Origin: Hephaestia mangrovi
GTDB lineage: Bacteria; Pseudomonadota; Alphaproteobacteria; Sphingomonadales; Sphingomonadaceae
Assembly: GCF_019880555.1 (NCBI RefSeq)
Contig: NZ_JAINVU010000009.1
Coordinates: 1 to 64,000 of the forward strand
Length of the DNA: 64,000 nucleotides
Direction: 5' to 3'
Shown one piece after another: positions 9,100 to 17,255 of the stretch. Numbering within the stretch: position 1 is the stretch's first letter; every line of letters starts with the position of its first letter. The position numbers were made by a program, and so were the translations under genes. A model generated the notes under the pieces. The model worked only from the letters and a program-made list of their open reading frames with translations. It did not search any database and was not told where the DNA came from.

Positions 9100-9849
9100 T
9101 CAGCGAGCCTCGGCCATCCACTGAACCGCGTCTTCGCCCGCCGGGATTTCGAGTGGTGCACTCGGATCCGCTGCCGCCTGCCACACGGCTGCGGCCACGT
9201 CGGCTGCATGAGTGACCGGACCGTCGTCGTCGCGGAAGCTGGCGATCATGCCTTCGATCATCGGCTTGTAGTCGGGGTTGTCGAGCCCGCGCAGATGCGG
9301 CATCGCATTGTCGCCGAAACGCGTCTCGGGCGAACGGCCGGGCAGTACGATGTGTACCCGCACCCCGAATGGCTCCATCTCGACCGCGAGGCTCTCGGTG
9401 AGCGCATTCACCGCCGCCTTGCTCGCGCGATAGACGCTGACAAGCGGCAGCGGCTTCAGGGTCACTGTCGAGGTGACGTTGATGATCGTGCCGCCGCGGC
9501 GTGCGCGGAATCGGGGCAATACGGCCTGTAGCATCGCCAAGGTACCGAGGGTATTCGTCTCGAAGAGCTGGCGCGCCGTCTCGGGTTCGATCAGTTCGAT
9601 CGGGACGGCGGCGCCGAAGCCCGCATTGTTGACCAGAACGTCGAGGTCACCAGCCTGTTCGAGCGCACTCGCAATGCTCGCAGGTTGGGTGACGTCAAGC
9701 GGCAGGATGGTGAGATTGTCCGCGGTCGGGAGGACATCGGTCGTCGGATGGCGCATTGTGGCGATGACCTTCCAACCTTTGTCGAGGAACAGTTTTGCGG
9801 TTTCGAGACCAAAGCCTGAGGAACAGCCGGTGATGAGAACAGTGGGCAC
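9100..9849 (-). CDS. SDR family oxidoreductase
   Basis: A 249-residue short-chain dehydrogenase. The NAD(P) site TGCSSGFG lies near the N-terminus, NNAG follows at about residue 80, and the catalytic Ser (NVTST) and YxxxK pair (VYRASKAA) are present. The sequence resembles the classical SDR group often annotated as 17-beta-hydroxysteroid-like or AKR-neighbouring dehydrogenases; the substrate cannot be inferred. The start is a GTG at 9849 with GGAG eleven bases upstream, placing the Rossmann motif at the very N-terminus as expected. It is divergently transcribed from an AraC-type regulator gene 99 bases away, which is probably its controller. Confidence 0.85.
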   Translation of the reverse strand: MPTVLITGCSSGFGLETAKLFLDKGWKVIATMRHPTTDVLPTADNLTILPLDVTQPASIASALEQAGDLDVLVNNAGFGAAVPIELIEPETARQLFETNTLGTLAMLQAVLPRFRARRGGTIINVTSTVTLKPLPLVSVYRASKAAVNALTESLAVEMEPFGVRVHIVLPGRSPETRFGDNAMPHLRGLDNPDYKPMIEGMIASFRDDDGPVTHAADVAAAVWQAAADPSAPLEIPAGEDAVQWMAEAR

Positions 9850-9948
9850 AAAATTGCTCCGAGCTTGTTTGCGGTTGCCTCGATATGGCCATAAGCTACG
9901 GGACCGCCTATGGTTCATCGTCCCGAATCCGTTGGCGATAGTCCTGAT

Positions 9949-10854
9949 ATGAGCGTCGATCCCCTTGCCGAAATCGTAACGCTGCTGCAGCCCTCGGCCA
10001 GCTTCTCCAAGCTCGTCGAATATGCGGGGCGCTGGCGCATTCACCGCGATGTCGAGGGAAAGCCGGTCTTTTTCGCAGTGCTGGAAGGCGAATGCCGGAT
10101 GGTCTCGCGCGGCAGACCGCCGATCGTCGTGCGACAGGGCGATTTCGTGCTGTCGCCTTCCACCAACGATCAAATCATCGAGAGTATTGACGCCCCCCCG
10201 CACGGGGTCGAGATGCGACCGATCGAAATCGGCGAGGGGCGCTTTCGGGTCGGACGGCCCGGCGAGCCCGTCAATCTCCGAATGCAGGTTGGCCTGTGCA
10301 GCTTCGCGTCGCCCGATGCCGCTTTGCTGGTCTCGCTGTTGCCGGCGATGATCGTTGCCCGCGGCGAGCCGCGGCTCATGCTGCTGCTTCAGCTGGTCGG
10401 CGACGAGACTCGCCAGGCCAGACCCGGGCGCGAGCTGGTGCTAGAACGCCTGCTCGAAGTGCTGCTAATCGAGGCGCTGCGGTGCGGGACCGACACCATT
10501 CCGATACCGAGCGTCGCACGCGGACTGTCGGACGATCGCCTGGTCGCAGCCCTGCGCGCGATGCATGCGCGGCCGGCGCATGGCTGGACCGTCGCCGACC
10601 TGGCCGCGGAGGCGGCGATGTCGCGCTCCGCCTTCTTTGCGCGCTTCAGCCGCATCGTAGGGTTGCCGCCGATGGAATATCTGCTGGGCTGGCGCATGGC
10701 GCTGGCCAAGCGCCTGCTGCGCACGCGGGAGTTGGCAATCGAGCAAGTTGCCGCACAGGTCGGCTATGGCTCCGCGAGCACTTTCAGCACGGCCTTCAAC
10801 CGTCACGTCGGGATGCCGCCAATGCGATATGCTCGGGCGTTGATTGCGGGATGA
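9949..10854 (+). CDS. AraC family transcriptional regulator (cupin sensor)
   Basis: A transcription factor of about 301 residues. An N-terminal AraC_N/cupin_6 sensor domain (GRWRIHRDVEGKPVFFAVLEG, GDFVLSP) is followed by a C-terminal AraC DNA-binding domain with two helix-turn-helix motifs: WTVADLAAEAAMSRSAFFAR and the second around IEQVAAQVGYGSASTFSTAF, then GMPPMRYAR. The ATG at 9949 begins the conserved part; an in-frame ATG at 9910 would add 13 residues and cannot be excluded. This group is usually divergent from an oxidoreductase gene it controls, and here the partner is the SDR at 9100-9849. The 235 bases after it up to the anti-sigma gene hold nothing I recognise. Confidence 0.87.
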   Translation: MSVDPLAEIVTLLQPSASFSKLVEYAGRWRIHRDVEGKPVFFAVLEGECRMVSRGRPPIVVRQGDFVLSPSTNDQIIESIDAPPHGVEMRPIEIGEGRFRVGRPGEPVNLRMQVGLCSFASPDAALLVSLLPAMIVARGEPRLMLLLQLVGDETRQARPGRELVLERLLEVLLIEALRCGTDTIPIPSVARGLSDDRLVAALRAMHARPAHGWTVADLAAEAAMSRSAFFARFSRIVGLPPMEYLLGWRMALAKRLLRTRELAIEQVAAQVGYGSASTFSTAFNRHVGMPPMRYARALIAG

Positions 10855-11089
10855 TTGGGCAGAACACGCGCCTCCAAATTGTCCTTCGCTGCGAATTGCG
10901 GAAGACGATTACCCGCCGCCCTTCGAAGGCTTCCGGCTCGAATGAATGAGCAGCCGGTTTCAGTAATCCAAGATCTCGCAGAGGGAACGGCAACGACGTC
11001 ACCTCGGTCGCTGTAACCGCTCATGCGTACTCTAAATGCCGGGCCCAGTCGGCCCCTTTGAACCCGAAATCTATTCGGATCGACGCCTT

Positions 11090-11785
11090 CTATTGCCAGC
11101 CCTTGTCCTTCGCCTCGATCTCCGCAGCAGCCGAAAACGGCGCCCCCGCCATCATCGTTTCGGCCACGCTCGCCAGCGAGTCCGAAGATGCCTGGCGATA
11201 GGTGCCGCTGCGTTTCTCGACAGCGGTGCGGACGAGGCCCCATCGGCCGCCTGCATGGCAGGCTATGCCCTGCAATTGCTGCTCCTCGAAGGTGCGACAA
11301 ATTGCGCCGTTGGTCGACCGGAAGGTCAGGCCGATGCGGATCGGCGCGTCGCTCGGCTGGGTCGAGGCCAATTGCGTGTTGAGGGCCGACGCCAGCCGTC
11401 CTTGCGCGACCAGTGCACCGTCGCGCGTCGCGACCGGACCGATCTCCGCCGTCTGCCGGCCGACGGCGATGCCGAGTACCAGAGTAGCCGCAATTACCGC
11501 GCCCTGCATCCAGCGGCCTAGGCCGAGGGAGACAAATCTTGAGCGGCGGGGCGCGGCGCTGATCGGCGTCACCTTGGTGTCGAGGAGCGTCGCGAGACGA
11601 TCGGGCACGGGCGCCGCAACATAAGGCGCGAATCGAGCGCCGAGCGTCTGGCGCAGTGCTCGGTCTCTTGCTACCGCCTCGGCAAGCGCCGGATCGTCGG
11701 CCATCGCGCGCTCGACCCGGCGCCGCGCGATCGCATCGAGCTCGCCGTCGACATAGGCCATGCGGGTTGCCGTGTCGATCGTCAT
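11090..11785 (-). CDS. anti-sigma factor (membrane-anchored, no zinc motif)
   Basis: A 231-residue protein with a cytoplasmic N-terminal anti-sigma domain (MAYVDGELDAIARRRVERAM), one transmembrane helix (MQGAVIAATLVLGIAVG) at about residues 93-109, and a periplasmic C-terminal domain. The HxxxCxxC zinc motif of ZAS proteins is absent. The periplasmic part has two Cys (AICRTFEEQQ and GIACHAGGRW) that could form a disulphide, a pattern common in this alphaproteobacterial group. Its start overlaps the ECF sigma stop by four bases, the normal sigma/anti-sigma arrangement. It should hold the ECF factor at the membrane until an unknown envelope signal releases it. Confidence 0.85.
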   Translation of the reverse strand: MTIDTATRMAYVDGELDAIARRRVERAMADDPALAEAVARDRALRQTLGARFAPYVAAPVPDRLATLLDTKVTPISAAPRRSRFVSLGLGRWMQGAVIAATLVLGIAVGRQTAEIGPVATRDGALVAQGRLASALNTQLASTQPSDAPIRIGLTFRSTNGAICRTFEEQQLQGIACHAGGRWGLVRTAVEKRSGTYRQASSDSLASVAETMMAGAPFSAAAEIEAKDKGWQ

Positions 11786-12270
11786 GCCACTTCTCCCAGC
11801 GCCTGCATCAGCGCCTCGCGACCGCGCACCAGCCGGGAGCTCAACGTGCCCATCGGAATGCCCAGAATATCCGCCGCCTCCTTGTAGGCGAAGCCCTCGA
11901 TCAGCACCAGCGCGATCGCCTCGCGCTGTTCGTCGGGCAGCGTCGCCAGCGCGCGATCGACCTGGCCGAGCTCGACCGTCGCTTCGACCCGACGGTCGCC
12001 CCCGTCGCCGATGCAGTCGCCTGCTTCTGCAGCCACGAAGGTCTCGGCGCGGCGCTTGCGGGCCCGCACCTCGTCGATCCAGATATTGCGCATCACCGTC
12101 ATTGCCCAGCTATCCAGCCTCGTTCCCGGCTGCCATTTGTCGCGCGACTTGAGCGCGCGCTCGATCGCCATCTGGCAAAGATCGTCGCCATCGGCCTCGT
12201 TGCGCGACAAGCTCATTGCGAACCGCCGAAGCCGCGGCACCAATGCCAGCAATTGCTCTTCGAAACGCAA
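11782..12270 (-). CDS. ECF-type RNA polymerase sigma factor
   Basis: A 162-residue ECF sigma factor with region 2 (LVPRLRRFAMSLSRNEADGDDLCQ, then DSWAMTVMRNIWIDEVR) and region 4 (LATLPDEQREAIALVLIEGFAYKEAADILGIPMGTLSSRL). I chose a TTG start at 12270, giving MRFEEQLLALVPRL, the typical opening for this group, with AAGGA ten bases upstream. In-frame ATGs at 12327 and 12333 would put the start inside the promoter-like inverted repeat at 12298-12329, upstream of the expected transcription start. The anti-sigma gene follows with a 4-base overlap. The promoter repeat suggests positive autoregulation and co-control of the divergent protease gene. Confidence 0.88.
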   Translation of the reverse strand: MRFEEQLLALVPRLRRFAMSLSRNEADGDDLCQMAIERALKSRDKWQPGTRLDSWAMTVMRNIWIDEVRARKRRAETFVAAEAGDCIGDGGDRRVEATVELGQVDRALATLPDEQREAIALVLIEGFAYKEAADILGIPMGTLSSRLVRGREALMQALGEVA

Positions 12271-12297
12271 GCCCGGTTCATCCTTGGCCGCCTTCCG

Positions 12298-12323
12298 GGA
12301 TGAAACGGATCGTCCCGACCGTT
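12298..12323 (+). promoter_or_regulatory. ECF-like promoter for the subtilase gene
   Basis: GGATGAAACGG (12298-12308), ten bases, then CCGTT (12319-12323). It is the same motif and spacing as at 13719-13744 and as the mirrored minus-strand copy. It points at the protease gene that starts at 12403. Together with the minus-strand copy it makes a perfect 11-bp inverted repeat. Confidence 0.6.
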
Positions 12324-12329
12324 TCATCC
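12304..12329 (-). promoter_or_regulatory. ECF-like promoter for the sigma/anti-sigma operon
   Basis: On the minus strand GGATGAAACGG is followed after 10 bases by CCGTT. Taken as -35 GGATGA and -10 CGTT, the spacer is 16 bases, normal for ECF promoters. It would start transcription at about 12295, upstream of the chosen TTG start. It is the mirror image of the plus-strand copy over the same bases. Confidence 0.6.
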
Positions 12330-12402
12330 ACATGAGACGAGAAAATTTGTCCGGCAGCGCGTTTCGTGCTGTCTGGCGCCGCCACCGCCCCCTGGATGCA
12401 CG

Positions 12403-13671
12403 ATGAAGCGCCGTTTTGCCATCCCGATGCTGATCGCGCTGCTGGCCGCCGCCGCCGCGCCTGCCCAGTTGCTGCCGCAGCTGCCCGGCGTGCCGCTGCA
12501 GCGACTGCCGACCGATATCCTGCAACAGCCGCTCGATCGCGTCGACACTCTGACGGACCACGCCGCGCATGTGCTCGAGCGCAGGCGGCTGCAGCGCGTT
12601 ACCGCGTTCCTTCACGACAATCGGACGACCGTCGCGCCCGATGATCGCGGCTTCCCGGCCGTTCGCGGCGAGCTGGTGTTGATGACGCCGGCTCCGGACG
12701 ACCTGCCCCGGCTAACCGCGCGCGGCTTCGCCGTGATCGACGATAATGTCATCGCGGGGCTCGGCTTGCGTACCGTAACGCTTGCCACGCCCAGCGGCAT
12801 GGCATTGCGCAAGGCACTCAAGCTTGCCCGGAAGATCGCCGGCGACCGGATCAGCGCCGATAACATCCATTTCCGCAGCGGCGAGATGCACGGCGGCGCA
12901 ATTGCGGCTATCGCGACGGCGCAGTATCGCGGTGGCGCCGCGCAGCCCGTCCCGATCGGCATGATCGATGGCGGCGTCGCTGCGACCCCGCTGATCCCCG
13001 CCCGCGTTACGCAGCGCGCCTTTGCGTCCGGCGGACCCGCGCCGGATCCTCACGCAACCGCCATCGCGTCGCTATTGATCGGCGACGGCAAAGTGCGCGG
13101 TGCTGATCCCGGCGCGCATCTCTTCGCCGCCGATGTCTACGGTAGCGATCCGGCCGGCGGTGGCGCGCTCGCCATTGCCAAGGCGCTCGGCTGGATGATC
13201 GACAATCGGGTCCGCGTCGTGACGGTCAGCCTGGTCGGGCCGAAGAATGCGCTGCTCGGCCGCGCCGTCGCGCTGGCCGAGAACAAAGGGCTGACAATCA
13301 TCGCTGCGGTCGGCAATGACGGGCCCGCGGCGCCACCCGCCTATCCAGCCTCCTACCCCGGCGTGCTGGCGATCACGGCGGTCGACGCGCGAGACAGGGT
13401 GCTGGTCGAGGCTGGGCGCGCACTGCATCTCGATTACGCCGCGCCAGGCGCCGACATGCTGGCGGCAACGCCTGGTGACGGCACCGCGCCCGTACGCGGC
13501 ACCTCGTTCGCTGCGCCGCTCGTCGCGGGACGGCTGGCAGCGTTGATGGCGGCAAACGGCGCTGATGCCCGCCATGCCCTCGACCGCGAGGCGCGCGATC
13601 TCGGGCCGAAAGGGCCGGACAAGATTTATGGTCGCGGCCTGATATGCGGCGGCTGTGCGACTCGCCCATGA
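12403..13671 (+). CDS. exported S8 family (subtilisin-like) serine peptidase
   Basis: A 422-residue subtilase with a signal peptide (MKRRFAIPMLIALLAAAAAPAQ), a region of about 150 residues that may act as a propeptide or inhibitor-like domain, and the catalytic domain. The triad is visible: Asp189 in GMIDGGVA, His217 in PDPHATAIASL and Ser368 in GTSFAAPLVAG, with the oxyanion Asn in AVGNDGPAAPP. No membrane anchor or C-terminal extension is seen, so it is probably periplasmic. It is divergent from the ECF sigma gene and shares a mirrored ECF-like promoter with it. It could be an effector of the sigma response or a protease acting on its components. Confidence 0.9.
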   Translation: MKRRFAIPMLIALLAAAAAPAQLLPQLPGVPLQRLPTDILQQPLDRVDTLTDHAAHVLERRRLQRVTAFLHDNRTTVAPDDRGFPAVRGELVLMTPAPDDLPRLTARGFAVIDDNVIAGLGLRTVTLATPSGMALRKALKLARKIAGDRISADNIHFRSGEMHGGAIAAIATAQYRGGAAQPVPIGMIDGGVAATPLIPARVTQRAFASGGPAPDPHATAIASLLIGDGKVRGADPGAHLFAADVYGSDPAGGGALAIAKALGWMIDNRVRVVTVSLVGPKNALLGRAVALAENKGLTIIAAVGNDGPAAPPAYPASYPGVLAITAVDARDRVLVEAGRALHLDYAAPGADMLAATPGDGTAPVRGTSFAAPLVAGRLAALMAANGADARHALDREARDLGPKGPDKIYGRGLICGGCATRP

Positions 13672-13718
13672 TTCTTCTACTAAAAATCACCGGGTTACGA
13701 ATTTTTTGCGATATCTCG

Positions 13719-13744
13719 GGATGAAACGGCGCGGGCCTTCCGTT
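13719..13744 (+). promoter_or_regulatory. third copy of the ECF-like promoter
   Basis: GGATGAAACGG (13719-13729), ten bases, CCGTT (13740-13744), with the same spacing as both copies at 12298-12329. It lies 56 bases upstream of the gene for the Gly/Ala/Ser-rich protein, which is therefore probably in the same ECF regulon. Confidence 0.6.
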
Positions 13745-13799
13745 CCCCTGACTGAGAGCCGCACAGGCGGCTCGCAGTCGACAGGAAAGGAGACCTGCA

Positions 13800-14609
13800 A
13801 TGACCAAGTTCGCATTTTCCGCCGCCGGCACGCTGGCGCTGCTGCTTGCCGCGCCCGCTTCGGCGCAATTGCTGGGCGGGGCCGCCGGGCAGCTCGGCGG
13901 CGCCGTTGGCCAGCTCGGCGGGGCCGCCGGGGGTACGCTGGGTGGAGCTGGCTCGATTGGCATTAGTCCAAGCGTCGACCCCGCAACCGGCAGCGCCTCG
14001 GCCAGCGCCAACGGCTCGGGCAGCCTCGACAGTGCGGCGAACGGCACCATCGATGCTGCCGGCAGGACGGTCGGTATCAACGGTTCGGGCAGCGCCTCGG
14101 CGAACGGAAACGGTTCGGCCGGTGCCACCGCGGTCGGCACCAATGCGATCGGCTCGACGGTTGGCTCGGTCGCAGCCGGCGCGCGCAGCGCCGTCGGCGC
14201 GACGCGCACCGCGGCCAGTGACACGATCGGCCGCGTCCGCTCCACAGCCGGCGCCGCCACGAACAGCGCGTCGGGCACGCTCGCCGGCGCGGGAAATGCC
14301 GCAGGAGCTGCTCGCGGCAGCCTCGGCCAGCTCGCGCTCGCCGGGTCCGGTGCGGCCAACGGTTCGGGCAGCTTCGCGGTTTCGCCGGGCATGGACGTTA
14401 CCGATGCGCGGGGCCGGGTGATCGGCACCGTGCAGAACGTCGCGACCACCGCCAGCGGCGAGGTGCAATCGATCACGGTCGCCGCCGGCAAGCGGTTGGC
14501 AACGCTGCCCGCCGCTAATTTCAGCGGCTCGGGCACTACGCTGACCTCTGCGATGACCAAGGGCCAAATCGACAGCGCGGCGAAACAGCAGGCCAAGAGC
14601 GACAGCTGA
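13800..14609 (+). CDS. exported Gly/Ala/Ser-rich low-complexity protein
   Basis: A 269-residue protein with a signal peptide (MTKFAFSAAGTLALLLAAPASAQ). The mature part opens with repeats of LGGA(A/V)GQ, then has long runs built from Gly, Ala, Ser, Asn and Thr with recurring NGSGS units. A C-terminal segment of about 50 residues (VTDARGRVIGTVQNV ... SITVAAGKRL) resembles the beta strands of a PRC-barrel-like domain. The ribosome site is AGGAG. I do not recognise a family; composition suggests an envelope-associated or secreted structural protein. Codon use matches the neighbours. Its promoter copy links it to the adjacent ECF system. Confidence 0.72.
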   Translation: MTKFAFSAAGTLALLLAAPASAQLLGGAAGQLGGAVGQLGGAAGGTLGGAGSIGISPSVDPATGSASASANGSGSLDSAANGTIDAAGRTVGINGSGSASANGNGSAGATAVGTNAIGSTVGSVAAGARSAVGATRTAASDTIGRVRSTAGAATNSASGTLAGAGNAAGAARGSLGQLALAGSGAANGSGSFAVSPGMDVTDARGRVIGTVQNVATTASGEVQSITVAAGKRLATLPAANFSGSGTTLTSAMTKGQIDSAAKQQAKSDS

Positions 14610-14689
14610 CCGCACGCTCGATCATCGGCGGGGGCGTGAAAGTTAGCGCCCCGCCGCATTTTTCCTGATGATCCTTCGGAGATTCGACG

Positions 14690-15487
14690 ATGCGCCGTTG
14701 GTTCGCGTCTGCAACCGCCTTGTGCCTGCTTCCCGCCCCTACCCTGGCGCAGAGCGCGTCGCCCCAATCCGCCAAGACCTCGGTCGAGGTCAGCACGGGC
14801 GTTGAATATCAGCAGGGAAGCTACGGCTTGCACGCGAATGTCGATCTGCTGTCAGCCCCGACGACGCTGACGGCGCGCCACGGCAAGCTGACGATCGCCG
14901 CGAGCTTGCCCTATGTCCGTTTCAGCGCGCCGGCCAATGTCGTGACCGGCGGCGGCATCCTGGGCGTGCCGATCATCGTCCCGCCCGCCACCGTCTCCGA
15001 GCGACAGACGCGCAGCGGCGTCGGCGATCTGCGGCTGACCGGGTCGTACACGCTATCGGAAGCGCCGATCGGCGTCAGCCTGTCGGCACAGGTCAAGCTG
15101 CCCACGGCCTCGGCATCAAAAGGGATCGGAACCGGCAAGACTGACGTCGCCGTGGGCGGCGAATTGTTCAAGCATGTGGGGCGCGTGACGCCCTATGTCG
15201 ACCTTGCTTACACCATCCCGGGCAGTCCGGCCGGCTACCATCTCGACGATAGCTTCTCTGGGCAGGTCGGCGCGGCGGTGCAGCTCGGCAAGCGGGTGCG
15301 CGGCCATCTCGGCTATGCTTATGCTCAGGCAATCAGCCCGACGCTCGAAGATCAACAATCGCTGGCGGCGGGGATCAACGTGGGCGTCAGCAAAGAGATG
15401 ACGCTCGCTCTGTACGGCAGCGCTGGCGTTTCGCGAGGCGCCCCCGATGCCGTCGCCGGCGTGCAAATCGGATTTGGTTTCGATTAG
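14690..15487 (+). CDS. outer-membrane beta-barrel (transporter-like) protein
   Basis: A 265-residue exported protein with a signal peptide ending ALCLLPAPTLAQ. The rest is alternating beta-strand sequence with aromatic and small residues, and it ends in GVQIGFGFD, a C-terminal Phe-rich strand typical of outer-membrane barrels. Segments such as GDLRLTGSYTLSEAP and LSAQVKLPTAS resemble the broad group annotated as transporter or phenol-degradation meta-pathway barrel proteins; no specific substrate can be given. It is preceded by GGAG and lies 80 bases after the low-complexity gene, so the two may be co-expressed. The following 143 bases hold an in-frame tail after the FecR gene (see findings). 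Confidence 0.7.
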   Translation: MRRWFASATALCLLPAPTLAQSASPQSAKTSVEVSTGVEYQQGSYGLHANVDLLSAPTTLTARHGKLTIAASLPYVRFSAPANVVTGGGILGVPIIVPPATVSERQTRSGVGDLRLTGSYTLSEAPIGVSLSAQVKLPTASASKGIGTGKTDVAVGGELFKHVGRVTPYVDLAYTIPGSPAGYHLDDSFSGQVGAAVQLGKRVRGHLGYAYAQAISPTLEDQQSLAAGINVGVSKEMTLALYGSAGVSRGAPDAVAGVQIGFGFD

Positions 15488-15630
15488 CGCGGTCATGCCG
15501 ACGGATTCGGCTTCACGCCAATCCACTCCCGAATATCGATCACCGTCGCCGGCACGCGCTCGGCGGGCATGCCATTGCAGTAATCGACAATCCTTGCCTC
15601 GATGAACCTATCCGGCTTTTCGGCACAGCC

Positions 15631-16542
15631 TCAATTCGCGCTGGCGACGAGCTCGCGTACGGCAGCGGTATCGCCCTCCGCTATAATCCCAAAAACGGGG
15701 ACATTGGCCTTGCTGGCGGGCGGCGGCGCGATCTTGTCCTTGGCGTAGCTGTTCACCGTCTTCACCACCTGGCTGAGCGGCTCGCCGTGGAAATACAGCA
15801 TGCCGCGCGTCCACGACGTGGCAAGATCGGCATCGGCTTTCTGGCTGGCGCCGATATAGGCCACGCGCGCCGATTGCTCCGGCTTGACTCCGAACGAGAC
15901 TTGATCGCCCTTGCGTGCGATGCGGGCGATTTGCTCCTGATTGTCCTTGCTCGCCGAAGCGACGGCGATCCGGATGACGCCCTCGACGACGGTGACCTTC
16001 GCGCTCGATTCGCCGTCGAGCTTGACGTCGAAAGCGGTGCCGACCGCCTTCACCTCGCCACCTGCAGCCTGCACGATGAAAGGGCGTTGCTTGTTGTGCG
16101 CCACCTTGAACAGCGCCTCGCCGCGATCGAGCCGGACCAGCCGACGGCCGGGCGTATAGGCGACCTCGACACGACTCTGCGCGGCCAAGGTGATGACCGA
16201 CCCATCGTTCATGTCGATAACCCGCCGCTCGCCATCGCCTGAGGCATAAGCGAGCGTCGGGGTGCCATGCTCGCCGAACAGCGGCACGTGGAGCCCGGCC
16301 GCCAGCAGCGTCACGCCCGCGACCGAAGCCGCGGCGGCCAGCGCGATACCGTGCAAGGCGATCGATCGCCACCGCGACGCGCGCGGCACCGGATCAGGCG
16401 GACGATCGAACGTGCCGAGCCATGACCAGAACGCCTCGGCCTCGTCACGCTCACGCGCGTCGATCGCAGCATCACGTTCGTCGAACATGCGTTCGAAGGC
16501 GCGATCGGGACGGTCGCCCAACGGGATACCTTCGTCGATCAT
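15631..16542 (-). CDS. FecR-family anti-sigma/signal transducer
   Basis: A 303-residue inner-membrane regulator. A cytoplasmic N-terminal DUF4880-like part (AEAFWSWLGTFDRP) is followed by one transmembrane helix (IALAAAASVAGVTLLAAGL), then a periplasmic FecR domain with the usual VIDMNDGSVITLAAQSRVEV, GEALFKVAHNKQRPFIV and KAVGTAFDVKL segments and a C-terminal DUF4974/STN-like part (GEPLSQVVKTVNSYAKDKI). It receives the signal from the STN domain of a TonB receptor and controls the partner sigma factor. The start overlaps the sigma stop by four bases, and the receptor gene is divergent upstream. Confidence 0.9.
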   Translation of the reverse strand: MIDEGIPLGDRPDRAFERMFDERDAAIDARERDEAEAFWSWLGTFDRPPDPVPRASRWRSIALHGIALAAAASVAGVTLLAAGLHVPLFGEHGTPTLAYASGDGERRVIDMNDGSVITLAAQSRVEVAYTPGRRLVRLDRGEALFKVAHNKQRPFIVQAAGGEVKAVGTAFDVKLDGESSAKVTVVEGVIRIAVASASKDNQEQIARIARKGDQVSFGVKPEQSARVAYIGASQKADADLATSWTRGMLYFHGEPLSQVVKTVNSYAKDKIAPPPASKANVPVFGIIAEGDTAAVRELVASAN

Positions 16543-17075
16543 CGGCCGGTCGTCCGGCGATGGCCGAGCCGTTTGTAGAGATGGCTGGCGGCAGCAATCA
16601 GATGCTTCTGGACCATGCGCTGGCTAATCCCCAGCCGGGCCGCGATCGTGCCGGTATCGAGATCGTCGAAACGACGCATCAGGAACACCTGCTGGCATCG
16701 CACCGGCAGCTCGGCGAGCGCGCTTTCGAATAGGGCTTGCAGGTCGCCGTGGTTGCGGCGATCCTCCTGCTCGGCCGGAACCGCCACGGCATCTTCCGCA
16801 AGCGGCTCCGCGGCCGCCAGCGCGGCCCGGCCACCGCGATGCAGGTCGGCGAGCAGGTTGCTGGCAATACGGAACAGATAGGCCTGCGGCTCACTGACCG
16901 GATTATCACGAGTGCGGGCAAGCAGGCGAACATATGATTCCTGCACCAGATCCTCGACCAGATCGCGATCCGCGACCCGTCGTGCCACGAACGACCGCAG
17001 CGCGGCGAGATACACCGTGACCTCATCGTCCGGGCGTGCCGGCGCTTCATCCACCCTGACCAGATCGCGACGCAT
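16539..17075 (-). CDS. FecI-like ECF sigma factor
   Basis: A 178-residue ECF sigma factor of the iron-starvation/cell-surface-signalling type. Region 2 is seen in LVEDLVQESYVRLLAR and EPQAYLFRIASNLLADLHR; region 4 is LAELPVRCQQVFLMRRFDDLDTG followed by ISQRMVQKHL. The ATG at 17075 has AAGGAAG upstream. With the FecR gene downstream and an STN-TonB receptor gene divergent, it makes a standard three-part trans-envelope switch that induces the receptor when its substrate is bound. The substrate need not be iron; here the following genes suggest peptides. Confidence 0.9.
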   Translation of the reverse strand: MRRDLVRVDEAPARPDDEVTVYLAALRSFVARRVADRDLVEDLVQESYVRLLARTRDNPVSEPQAYLFRIASNLLADLHRGGRAALAAAEPLAEDAVAVPAEQEDRRNHGDLQALFESALAELPVRCQQVFLMRRFDDLDTGTIAARLGISQRMVQKHLIAAASHLYKRLGHRRTTGR

Positions 17076-17255
17076 CGCGGTGATGCTTCCTTATGGTTCC
17101 CCCTGAGCATTTGACGGCGCACCCGATCAAAAGCGAACCAAAAAAGGCATTTGCGCAAAAAATTTTCAATAAGCGGCAGATTCGAGTTCGTTTCGGACAA
17201 GCAAACCCGTCTTGTTATCTGAAAGGCGCAACAGCGCCGCGCAAAGGGGACCGAC

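Noticed and set aside
9910..9948. Upstream ATG for the AraC-type regulator
   Set aside because: The added 13 residues are not part of the conserved sensor domain; kept only as an alternative start.
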